Part shown: positions 1 to 10,460 of the stretch, in pieces
Numbering within the stretch: the first letter of the stretch is position 1
Layout of the letters: every line of letters begins with the position of its first letter
Origin: Phallus indusiatus
Lineage: Eukaryota; Basidiomycota; Agaricomycetes; Phallales; Phallaceae
Direction: 5' to 3'
Length of the DNA: 64,000 bases
NCBI GenBank assembly: GCA_027605045.1
Contig: JAQFWX010000026.1
Location: forward strand, 248,001-312,000
Made by a program: the position numbers and the translations under genes
The notes under the pieces: model-generated
What the model saw: only the letters and a program-made list of their open reading frames with translations
Database searches by the model: none
Told to the model about the DNA's origin: nothing

Positions 1-1734
1 CTATCCTCCTGGTCTTCGCACGGTTAAATGTCGACCCGTGTTTAGGACGGTTGTCTCCGTACACATTGACCAGTTTAAAAGATAGGCGGCTTAGGAATAC
101 GAGGGGTACAATAGGATACCAAAAATGACAATATCAGTGTAATGTGAGATTCCCACTCGGATGGTCCTGATAAGTCCATTCGACTTGATGATATATGCTT
201 AATACTATGACCGGCACAATCTTCCCCTGTCCGTGGAGTTAAGATTTTTCATTGAGTCGTCTGTACTCCTTTCCTGCTACAATAGATATGTAGATTATCT
301 TTCGTCGCCAAAAAAAATTCAATGGAAAAGGGCGTTGAATACAATCTCTTTGAATTGTTTGTCTTTCGATGCAGATGGTACGAATGAATTGCGCTTCAAT
401 TGTTTTGCTTTATTGGAATAAATAGCAAGCTAGAAGTCATGGAGGTCCTTCTACCCTTCGTGGCGTGTAAATCCAGCTGATAAAATTGAGTAACGTCTCG
501 TCGACTTTGACTTCTTCAAGACTTTAGTACGGGTTCCCCTTGCGCTATCATCTGATACGCCGAGTTAGAGTTGAGTTCCGTGTGATACTGTACATAACAT
601 TTATATGAAAAGATAAAACGACAACGTTACTTGGTTCAAAAAGAGAGATGGCTGTATATATTAAATATACAAGTATGCTGCAGTCTAACTAACTCCTAAT
701 CATAAGTACGCAAATAATATATCTACTAAAAATCACCTGTTCACATGATACACTGGCAAAGAGAGTCTAGACACGTGGACACCTGTAATGCAGACATGTA
801 AGACGAAAAATAGAGGAGGAAAAGTGGCGCTTCAAGTTGAAAAAATTCATAACATCATTGTCATACTATACTCCTTTTGAGTTCGCAGTGTCTGTTTCAA
901 TACTAGAATTAGTATATTCTCAGCAAAACATGGATTAAGATCCATCCGCACCATGCGCGTAAAACTTTGAATGTAAATTCATGCCAGCCTGCTCGAGGTG
1001 TGTGACGAAAAATGAGCATCTAGGTTTGGTTGGCGAAATTCCAAGCAAACTAGTGTTCTTTGCGAGACCTTTCAAAAGCTAAAAAAGGCTGAAACGAATT
1101 GTCGTGCCAGAAGATGTGAAAGATGGCAGCGACAATCGGAAAAAGCGTAAAACTCCAAAGGGACTTCAAGTCTAAAAAATCTTGCCAAATGTATTCAATT
1201 GACTGGGCAATTCTGCGGCTTTCCATTGAAGAACTGAGCATAACCGCTCTGCAACGCGTGACTCGATTTTAGAACATCTCACGCCAATACATTGAATGAC
1301 TGTTGTGTCGAATGAATTGATGGTGGTTAGGCGATCCGACTGAGTCAGCCAAGAGTCTAGAGAGAGATCACCAATAATGCGGAACTTGGCTTGATACGTT
1401 GCCCTCCGGGATGGAAGGATAGAAATAGGAGTATCAAACACTCACTTTCTCAAAGAGCACTGCTCTGGGCCATGTGGAGCTAATAGTAAATTTTGAACTA
1501 CTTAAGAAAGGTGCCGTAAGTGACTATTGTGTTGTTATTGAATGAACAGGAAGATTAGGAGTTCGCTTCAAACTAGGACTACTAACACGACCGATTTAGC
1601 AGGTTGGACACCGTAAAATTCATTTATCCTAGTCGGCGTGTCGGCATGTTTTACATAAAGTTGGACAATGCACACATAAAAGCAACTCGTAAACTCACCA
1701 AGAAAATTACCATTGACAGTCTCGAATCTTCAGA
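1..1734. other. Upstream region of HsbA copy 1 (non-coding)
   Basis: No gene is recognised here. From about 195 the DNA is clearly similar to the region starting about 3640, for example the shared stretches TGCTTAATACTATGACCGG and GCAAGCTAGAAGTCATG. It is therefore the left arm of a tandem duplication that carries each HsbA-like gene with about 1.3-1.5 kb of upstream sequence. The short minus-strand frames near 1050-1441 and 4523-4717 lie in aligned DNA but in different reading frames, so they are not conserved as protein. Confidence 0.6.
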
Positions 1735-2593
1735 ATGATTCTTTCCTTTGTTATCCTCCTCATCACATCTCTGACAATTTTCGTATCTCCGGCAACGGTG
1801 AATACGAAGAGACAGTCCAGTACCGAAAAGATTCTGTCTAATGTTAAAGAGCTGATAGAAGACGTGGTACGCGATTTCATTTTCGTCTTCAAAGTATCCT
1901 TCACAACGACGTTATAGTCGGATTTTAGTACTGCGGTTGATAATATACCTCTGACTGGAGCCAGTTTTGGTAGTGTAGCCGTACGTCGTCTTATAAAGTC
2001 CTTTAGCATGAGCACTCAGTCGATCATCTTTATTCCTTTTCTAGACAGCAGCAGTAAGCGGATTAAACGTGATAGCGACAGTGGTTCAACTGACTTCAGA
2101 CGTTGAGGTGACAATTGTTTACACATCTGAAGCGACATATAGCCTTGATCAGACTATAGAACCTTGCAGCACCAATTGACCTTGCGCACGCCGGAACAAT
2201 CCTGGAACAGATGACGACGCTTCAAGAACAAACAATCAACATCATAAAAGCATTGCAAGCTAAGGAAAGTGCGATAGAAAGTACGCTTACTGGAGTTGGA
2301 TCCTTTGCATTGGCCAATGGTAAAAAGTTTACCGACGTGAGTAATACTGTAAGCATTTGCGATTTGGACATTGACCGTACTACCATGATTTAGGCCATGA
2401 TTCAAGCATTAAAAAATGCTGCGCCTGTACGGTTTTGATTTATTACGGGGCTATTAAACACACTAACCGACATTTTCAGCCTGAAATAAACCAAGAAACT
2501 ATAGCAAACTTACAAGATGGAATTGATACCGCATTGACAGCTGCTTCGGCAACTTTCCCATCTTGCAATCCTTTAATCAGCATAAACTTGTAA
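1735..2593 (+). CDS. HsbA-like secreted hydrophobic surface binding protein, copy 1
   Basis: Secreted small alpha-helical protein of the HsbA / cell-wall galactomannoprotein family. Known members bind hydrophobic surfaces and help recruit secreted enzymes. The start at 1735 opens a signal peptide (MILSFVILLITSLTIFVSPA) followed by a KR site. Splicing gives six phase-0 exons: 1735-1863, then exons reading SDFSTAVDNIPLTGASF, TAAVSGLNVIATVVQL, NLAAPIDLAHAG to KKFTD, AMIQALKNAAP, and PEINQETIANLQDG to the stop at 2591-2593. The 'AVDNIPLTG' stretch and the late 'DTALTAASATF' stretch are family hallmarks. The frame is open throughout, giving roughly 190 residues. Donors are GTGGTA, GTACGT, GTGACA, GTGAGT and GTACGG; the first is weak, so exon 1 is the least certain border. 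It has a close paralogue at 4931-5794. The family call is strong; substrate and surface are unknown. Confidence 0.8.
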
Positions 2594-3640
2594 AGAATGG
2601 CGGAATGGTTGGCTAACAAGTAGGACAGTAGTGTTATTTTACACAAGTTTAACTTACTAAGCTCCGGTTTTAACTTTTGCAATTGGCTTCAGTACTTCAA
2701 TTTCAGATCACCTCTGAATGTTATAACGTCCTAAAATGGGAATATTTATGTCAAATAGTTTTGCAACAACGACAAGTTTATCAGTCTCCTTTTTCCAGAG
2801 TGATTGCTTGGCCGCTGCTCTTTTATAGCCTCGGAGTAATCACTTGCAAAAAAGGGCTCACAATCATTATCCGTCAATATCGATGTTTAAACCCCTCGGA
2901 TGGATGTTCAACGTTCAGCCATATGGATTCTAAACTGAGCTATTCGAAAAGAATTCGTGAGAAAGTGATTTGAAATTTCTCATACCTGCCAGAATTACGA
3001 ACTTATCCACGGTCTCCTTAGGCCTGGTAATTTTTCGGCTTAGAATGCCTCGTAAGAATCCGTCTGTTTTAAAACATGCCAGCATGCCGAATCATTCAGA
3101 GTTTTTCAAGTTATGATACTATTATCTCGGATGCCACACGATCCGTCAAAATTTCGCTCTTAAACCCTGCACCGGGAGAAGAACAAGAGTAGTGCTTAAT
3201 ATCTCTACCAGTCAAATAATATGTGATCAATTGATGGCATTGATATATTATGATAAATGATCTGATTATGGGTTGAAAATCACGGGCCCACTAAGTACCT
3301 ATAATAATGAGAAGTTTTAGTATACACACCTGAGGTCTGAGTCATGTTTGATGGTCATAACTCACAGCTGGTACAGACCACTGACATATACTAAAAACGA
3401 TTCATTTGGACACCAATGGACAGTAGAACGCTCACGGGAAGCCATCGTACTCTTTTGGAGTCCAAAAGAACTTTTGGGAGCTCAAGCTCTCAAGCCGCAA
3501 GCGCTCAGCCTGAGGCCTGCAGGCCTCAGGCTTAATCATATGAAGAGCACGACACGATACCAAAATGATATTGCAATCTAGTATTTCCACGAGTCGGATC
3601 ACTATAATGAGTTTATTGAAATATTTACGTATTTACATAT
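2594..3640. other. Spacer between the two HsbA copies
   Basis: No gene is seen. Homology to the second copy continues past the stop codon to about 2815 (matching about 5900-6015), then ends. The rest is unique spacer and contains a perfect 26-bp palindrome at 3507-3532. Confidence 0.5.
3507..3532. repeat. Perfect 26-bp palindrome
   Basis: The sequence is its own reverse complement over 26 bp, with outer arm AGCCTGAGGCCTG and centre CTGCAG. It lies in the spacer between the duplicated HsbA units. There is no loop, so it is more likely a protein-binding or cruciform-prone site than an RNA hairpin. Confidence 0.85.
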
Positions 3641-3674
3641 GCTTAATACTATGACCGGTGCAGTCTTCCTCGTG

Positions 3675-3703
3675 AGCCGTTTGCATATAAGATGCAAACG
3701 GCT
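3675..3703. repeat. Inverted repeat, 12-bp arms and 5-nt loop
   Basis: The arms AGCCGTTTGCAT and ATGCAAACGGCT are perfectly complementary around the loop ATAAG. It sits just inside the left edge of duplication copy 2. The corresponding place in copy 1 (about 230-250) lacks it, so it was gained or lost after duplication. Confidence 0.8.
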
Positions 3704-4930
3704 GTAAAAGGGCTAGCCGTGCCGTGAAATTGAGGGTCCTCCGTTCAATCCTAAAGTCAGTGCTTTTGCCTGTAAGGGGAATAACCTTCAGGGTTGTAGG
3801 TTACTGCAGAAAAATGGAAGAGGAAGTTGAGCACAATCTCCTGACTCACTCGATACAGATTGCAACGATACGACGACTCGGACTCACCTAAGGCCTTTCA
3901 ATCACTTCACAAAATAAATAGCAAGCTAGAAGTCATGAAGGTATGTATTAACGTCTCGTTTGATTTTGACTTCTTCAAGACTTCAGTACAGGCTTCCCAT
4001 TAATACGCTACCATACACGCCGAGTTAAATTTGAGTTTTGTGCGATACTGTACATAAAATTTGTATGAAAAGACAAAATCCCTGACGTCACTTGATTCAA
4101 ATAGAGAGATAACCATATATACATATTGTATCAATAATAGACAAGTATAATATTACTTCGTTTTAACTAAATTCCTACTAACCGTAAGTAGGCGAACAAT
4201 TATATATCTACTAGGAATCACTTGTTACAAATCACATTAGCAAAGAGAGTCTAGACACGTGCAATGCAGACATGTAAGATGGAAAAATGTGATAGCGCTT
4301 CACTGGCAGGTTGAAATACGAAGTGGGAAGAAGGAACATTGTTGCACAATGTCTCTCTTCGGTCCGCAAACGTATGTTCGAATATTAGTAGATTCTCGAG
4401 CACTAAGATGCATCCGCACCATGCACGTGGAAGTCCGAATGTAATTTCATGGCAATGCCGGTCTAAGGTGTGTGACGAAACATGATTACCTGGATTTGGT
4501 TGGCGGAATTTGAAGCAAACTATTATCCTGTGCGGGTCCTTTCAATTATATGCCAGAAGATGTGAGCCACATTCGGAAATTGAAGGGAGCTAAGGATTCT
4601 CCTAAATGTTTTCAATTGACTGGGCTGCGGTTTTACATTGAAGGACTGAATTTGCTCCATAACGCATGATTCAAGTTTAGAATCACGCCAATAATTGATC
4701 ATATTGTGTTGAATCAACTCATGGTTAGGCGATCCGACTGAGTCAGCGAAGAGTCTAAAGATTACTAATGCGAAACCTGCTTAGTTTGAATATGACCGAT
4801 CTAACAGGTAAACACCTTAAAAAATTTTATTCGTCCTAACCAGCGTGTCGGCATGTTTCACATGAAATTTTACGCACATAAAAGCAACTTGTAAACTCAC
4901 TGAGAAAACCACCAGACTCGAAACTTCAGA

Positions 4931-5794
4931 ATGATTTTCTCCTTTGCCATCCTCCTGATCACATCTCTGACCATTTTCGTATCTCCAGCAACAGTGAATA
5001 CGAAGAGAGCGTCCAGCACTGCAGTTCTGTCCGATGTTGAAGAGCTGATGGCAGACGTGGTACGCGATTTCATCTTCGTCTTCCGAGTATCCTTCACAAT
5101 GAAGTTATAGTTGGATTTCAATACTGTGGTCGATAAGATACCTCTGACCGGATCCAGTTTTGGTAATGTTATCGTACGTCGTCTTATAAAGACTTTTTAG
5201 TGGCATGAGCACTGAGTCGATCATCTTTGTTCCTTTCTAGACAGCAGTAATGAACGGGTTAACCGTGATGGCGACAGCGACTCAACTGACTTCAGATGTT
5301 GAGGTGACAATGGTTTACACATCTGAAGCGACATATAGTAATTGGACTATAGAACCTTGCAGCACCAGTTGACCTTGCGGACGCCGAAACAATCCTGGAA
5401 CAGATAACGGCGATTCAAGGACAAGTAATCAACGCCGTAACAGCATTGCAAGCTAGGAAAAGCACGCTAGAAAGTGCGCTTACCGGAGTCGGATTCTTTA
5501 TATTGACCAATGGTAAAATGCGTGGCGACGTGAGTAATACTGTAAGCATTTTGTATTCGGACATCCAACCGTAATACCGTGGTTTAGGCTATGATTCAAA
5601 CATTGAAAAATGCTGCGCCTGTAAGTTTTTTTGGTTTGTTACGGGACTGTTATGTAAATATGCTAACTGACCGTTTTCAGCCTGAAATAAATCAAGAAAC
5701 TATAGCAGACTTACAAAATGGATTTGATACCGCATTGACAGCTGCTTTAGAAACTTTCCCATCTTGCAATCCTTTAATCAGCATAGGCCTGTAA
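4931..5794 (+). CDS. HsbA-like secreted hydrophobic surface binding protein, copy 2
   Basis: Tandem paralogue of the gene at 1735-2593, with the same exon plan of six phase-0 exons. The signal peptide begins MIFSFAILLITSLTIFVSPA and the KR site is kept. Successive exons read LDFNTVVDKIPLTGSSF, TAVMNGLTVMATATQL, NLAAPVDLADAETILEQ to GKMRGD, AMIQTLKNAAP, and PEINQETIADLQNGFD to the stop at 5792-5794. No stop or frameshift is present after splicing, so both copies look functional. The proteins differ at many positions while the exon borders are unchanged, so the duplication is not very recent. It probably acts outside the cell at the wall or on hydrophobic surfaces; the specific role is unknown. 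Confidence 0.8.
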
Positions 5795-6520
5795 GGAATG
5801 GTGGAATGATTGACTAACAAGTAGGACGGTAGTGTTATTTATTTTACACGAGTTTAAACTTGCTAAGTTCCGGTTTTAACTTCTGCAATTGGCCTGAGTA
5901 CTTCAATTTCGGACTTCCGAATGTTATAACGTCCTGAAATGAGAGTATTTATGTTAAATAGCTCTGCAACAACGACAGGTTCATCAGTCTCCTTTGAAAG
6001 TGACTAGTGACTGCTTGAATCAGTGATTTGAATAAACAAAAAGGCTGGTATTTCGGGATTCTCACTTCTAACTTCTAAGACTCTGCTTCAAGAAACCAAA
6101 CGGCTTGTGAATTCTACTCAATAATATATTCTTCTCCCACAGACATAAGCAGGAACGTTTTAGTAGTATAGCGTCGATAGCTTAGGTCAAACTTGGACAA
6201 GAGAGGTTTATGGGCGTCTAATAAGCTGACGTAAGAACTAAATTCATCTCAGCTTACTTATATGGAGCATATATAAAGTTTGGGGGTGGCGTGATTTTGA
6301 AATCTTCTATTACAAGAATAAACATCTAACGTTTTTCCGATACAAATAGGGCTATTAATAATCATACATACAGCAGTTTGTCGTCGTGAATTCAAAAGAG
6401 CGATATGGTTGGTACTGATACAGGTATAATAGTGTAAAAAGTTAGTCATAAACAAAAGAAGCGAAAAGGATTGTAGTAAGATAAAGGATATGGATAGGGT
6501 TTCCTAATGTCCAATGAATG
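5795..6520. other. Intergenic, no gene seen
   Basis: The first ~200 bp still match the 3' flank of HsbA copy 1. The remainder is AT-rich and shows no convincing coding sequence before the 3' end of the next gene, which is on the opposite strand. Confidence 0.5.
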
Positions 6521-7567
6521 CTATGCTGTTTGTGGAGCTGCCCATCTTTCGAGTTCCTTGGCCAACCGCTTGGCACCGGCTTCGAGCTTCTCACCCCTTT
6601 CCCTATAACATTGTACGATCGTTCGTTTTTGGCTGTTAGATGAAAGGATTAATCCTAACTGTGAATAGATGGATTGTTTTTTAAGTTGAAGTTGATAATA
6701 TACTACAAAGAAACTCGGTTGCTTACTGATCGAGGAGAGAAGCTGACTGATAGGTTGGCGAAAGGAATCGGCACTTTTGACCGACGTGTCAGGACGGGAG
6801 AGGTTGTAATGAGATCTGGGGCATATTGCAATAGCAAGTCTTCAGTACGACTTTTGGGCTATGATAAAGAATGAATTGGTCATTAGAGAAACAATGAAGA
6901 ATGCTGAAAGTGTGCAAAGTTACCTGCATTAGATCGAACAAGTCCTTAAACGACTCGTCCCGTTCGAGATGTAGCTCGGTCTCATCTGCCCAAACGTCTT
7001 CTCGAACTTTTAAAGCAATGTATAGATCCAGCACTCGGGTCTCCCGGTTGCCTGAGCATAGGACAGGCGACGTATCTGGAGATGCTGGAAAGGGTGGAAA
7101 TGGATTTGATGTGTACGGCGGTTTGATTTGTTCAGTGTATGAAGCCAGATAGGCCGATCGCAAAGTGTGCATGCACGCTGAAAAGGCTTAGTGTCAATAG
7201 CTCAGCTCAGATGCGACTGTATCTTCTTACCAACATACATCCCTCGTGAGACTAGCCGAAGACTCATAGCGAGCCAATAGAGAATCTTCCTATGTACTGT
7301 CGCATCGACAGATGGACCTGGAAACAAAGAGTTGACGATCCTAAGTAGAATATACGGCGGCAAAGTGCCTAGCTTGGGTGCTTGACGTCGAGTAACAAAG
7401 GGCGGCGGTGGAGCTAGACTTAGAACGTTTGGCACTAAGACTTGTGGAGGTTGTGGTGATGATGGCGACACTGATGAGTACTGGTATGGCGGAGGCGGCG
7501 GTTGTTTTTCGTTTAGAATGATCATGGCAGGATCTGTATCTGTCCTCGACGAACCGTCAGCACGCAT
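6521..7567 (-). CDS. Conserved Agaricomycete protein of unknown function
   Basis: Four exons on the minus strand: 7567-7231, 7177-6924, 6858-6727 and 6658-6521, with canonical GT-AG introns of 53-68 bp. The product starts MRADGSSRTD, has a Pro-rich disordered N-terminus (EKQPPPPPYQYSSV), then a conserved core beginning APKLGTLPPYILLRIV. That start loosely resembles an F-box (LPPxILxRIV), but the rest does not follow an F-box pattern. The core continues LRLVSRGMYVACMHTLRSAY, VLDLYIALKVREDVWADET and HLERDESFKDLFDLMQ. The C-terminus is charged and helical (REKGEK-like; ends ELERWAAPQTA). I recall similar proteins as 'hypothetical' in other Agaricomycetes but cannot name a function. It is divergent from the GPHR gene starting at 7812. 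Confidence 0.75.
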
Positions 7568-7811
7568 TGGAAAGGAAGAAGAGACTTAGTGAGAGAGACT
7601 AACCTCGCAGTAAAGGTGTTTTATAATAAAACTAAAAAGGCCTCAGCGGGTCTTGACTCTTTTCTGAAATAAAAAAAGCGCTGTCCTGTCGAAATTGGGC
7701 TGGCACTGGTTGCACGCTGACTGCGCAAACACAAAACTTGTGACAAGATTAGAAAGTCAATGCCATCGGAGTCTGAATTTGAATTCTCGGCACGCCCCCT
7801 GCACTAATGCT
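7568..7811. promoter_or_regulatory. Shared divergent intergene
   Basis: A 244-bp gap separates the start codons of the unknown protein (minus) and the GPHR gene (plus), so both promoters must lie here or overlap their 5' ends. No individual element is called. Confidence 0.45.
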
Positions 7812-9955
7812 ATGTTAGTAGTGGACACGAGCACACTATTCCTTGCAAGGTTGTTTTACACCCACATTATTTATTGATTTCATGAACACGTGGTTCTAAA
7901 ACTAATCTTCTTTCTATATATTTAGGCTGTGTTTGTTCTTCGCATGTCGACATTTCTTGCTGCGGTCCCTGTATTCGGATTTACGTCATCTCTCAGAGGA
8001 CACCGTCACTGCCAGCTCTAATCAGGCCGTCCCCACCACAGTGGAATTACACGATTTGCAACTACCATCACCTGTTTCTGCCACGTCTAGCAGCAATGCC
8101 ACCTCAGCTGAACGTACCTGGCATTCAAGTTTATCGCGAGGAACGTTTTCTCTTTGCTTCTCGGAAGGATGCATGCTTTTTCTCTTGATTTTGGCTCAGT
8201 CGCTCAACGTGTTTGCACCAAGGTTTGCTAAGAACAAATTACATCACTTTGCAAACTCATCTTTGTATTAGTTCCAGACTTCTCAATTGGAAGATATCTC
8301 TCGGTTTATTGCTTTCTGCCATCTTGCTCGTCGCACCTTTACAGCAATTCTTTCTGTTAACCTCAAAGTGTTCGTTAGTTTCCTGAACACTTTTCCGAAA
8401 AGACTAACTTCTTTTAACTTTGGCAGCTAAACAGCGCCCAATTCTGTGGAAATTGATCTTTACATTTGTCCCGTACATCGTCTATCTCTTCATCTTGTCA
8501 CATGTGCCGCTTCCAATAGGATTACGACTTTCAGGTACTTGGAATCATCTATTGCGGTGCATCGTGTTCTCTATCTCATTGAGAAAAATTTTCTTTCCAG
8601 AATTAGAACGTCTTACATCAATACTAGCCCGGCTTGTCGTTCTGGGTACCTTGATTCTCGGGATTTTCGCCGGATTCGGAGCTATCAGTGCAATATATAA
8701 CTACATCCAGCTATCGAAAGCTACTCGGTGTGCAATATGTTTTTTTACGTTAAAAAGTTATACTGATTACTTGGAAAGGGAGATCGTCTCAGAAAACGAG
8801 GTTCAAGCAGCTGAACAAGCTCTAGCGCGGGTTCGCAACGACTTGGCTGAACGACGAAACATACTCCAAAATCAAACTTCAGAGGTACATCTACCTTCCG
8901 ATATATATTTTTTCCAAACTCTAATCTAATCTAATACACATAGAATCAAGCTGAAAGCTCTTTGCTTTCACGGATAAATCCTTTTGGCGGCGAAACCGGT
9001 TAGCAAACAAATCACGCAACACCCGTTGCCAACAAAAGCGCTCATACCAAGCCTTTTTTCTTTTCTCTCGCAGAACATTCCGCCATTCGAAAAGAAATTC
9101 AAGGACTAGAAGCTCTGGTATACCAAATGAGCCGCAACGTCGAACACTTGCAACAGCGTCGCACAACCCATTTATACGCGTCTACGATACGTGGACGGGT
9201 ATGGATATGGTTAGGAGGCGCGTTTGCTCTTTATTGCGGATTTCGCGTTATAAACGTCAGTGATACCGGTTCTTTCGTAGACTTGGAAATTTTTTCTCAT
9301 TCATGCTTTGTATGACTAGTCTATTATCAACCTTCTTTACCCTTTGTCGTCTTCTCGACAATCCTCGACCCCAGACCTTCTCGCCGGCCTGATCACCCAT
9401 ATACTCTCACCCTTTTTATCGATTTCTCAGAGTGATGTAGCTGCGTTCAGTCGACAGCTTAGTCTTCTATTAGTCGGTGCTATAATTATGAGTAGCGTCC
9501 GACGAGCACTACGTGGAGTTTCTAGGGTAAAAAAAGTTTTAAGATCTTTTGCCCGTCCTTTTGCTAAAGTTATGTTATGAATGATTTCAGGTTCTTAAAG
9601 TAGCGAGTAAAAATCTCGCAGCCTCGTTTCTTTTACTCATTCTCGCTCAACTATTGGTAATACACACACTCTCCCCTCGCGTTTATTTTTTTTTCTTTGC
9701 TCATCTCATCTCATTTGGCAGGGTGTATACCTCCTCTCCACTCTAATCCAATTACGCACCTCCTTCCCATCGCCGACACCCATACCGTCAAATCCAACAG
9801 ATACAGAAGACAACGAAAATCAAAACCTCTTTTCCACACTCCCTGAATTTCACGTATTCGGACCTTTATTCGACAGTGCGTTTATTGGATCTGTGTTAGT
9901 TAGCGGAGTGACGAGGTGGCTTGATCATCGAATAAATGGTCCAGGATTGTATTGA
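7812..9955 (+). CDS. GPHR: GPHR/GPR89-type Golgi pH regulator membrane protein
   Basis: Multi-pass membrane protein of the GPHR family (GPHR_N plus ABA_GPCR domains), an anion channel that supports Golgi acidification in animals; plant members were reported as GTG proteins. Exon 1 (7812-7849) is very short: ATG to GCA AG, joining 7926 to read STLFLARLCLFFACRHFLLR. Later exons give LLNWKISLGLLLSAILL, a run of hydrophobic helices (LWKLIFTFVPYIVYLFILSH), the family hallmark LGTLILGIFAGFGAISA, a charged coiled-coil loop (EVQAAEQALARVRNDLAERR; EIQGLEALVYQMSRNVEHLQ), then ASTIRGRVWIWLGGAFALYC and SRQLSLLLVGAIIMSS. The C-terminus LGVYLLSTLIQLRTSFPSP through LFSTLPEFHVFGPLF ends at 9953-9955. All pieces occur in family order and the frame is intact. 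Exact borders of the intron near 8372 are uncertain. Confidence in the family is high. Confidence 0.85.
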
Positions 9956-10460
9956 GAAAAAAAAATGATTCAAAAAAAAGATTGAATGCACTTGGCTTTG
10001 TTTTGTTTTGACTCTTGGTTTTGGCTCCTGAAACTGACGGACTCACGGATGAAGCGGCGTCACCTATCTTGATAGCGTTCGAATATCCCGTTCTGTTTAA
10101 TATTAATGTATTGCATTTTGATGAACTGCACATTTGACAACCAACTGCTCCGCTAATGTCCGGACAGTCTGAGAGTTACAAGATTCATTCGAACATCTAA
10201 GAGTAAAGGTCTTCTTCAAATGGTGACCAATAGCATTAGATGGATTAGACAGTGTTATCAACAAGGAGAACCGTTCATATTAAGCTGTCAGATTTCTGAT
10301 TGCTACTTCGGTGCACGTGTCCTTAGCATACGGTGACCCAATTCCCCATTATTGACATATAAAGAAATCAACTTTTCAAGCGAATGAAACCGCCTTCGAT
10401 CCACATTTGCATTTATTGTCGTTATTATTGTCATGTTGCATCTCATAACTTATTACAACT
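9956..10460. other. Convergent 3' intergenic region
   Basis: This is the gap between the 3' ends of the GPHR gene (plus) and SKI2 (minus). No gene is seen; short A/T runs are compatible with 3' UTRs. Confidence 0.5.

Noticed and set aside
1050..1441. Overlapping minus-strand frames upstream of HsbA copy 1
   Set aside because: The DNA is similar to 4490-4760, but the reading frames do not correspond, so there is no sign of protein-level selection.
3715..3790. tRNA-like T-arm string (GTTCAATCC) near the duplication edge
   Set aside because: No matching acceptor stem, D arm or anticodon arm could be built around it.
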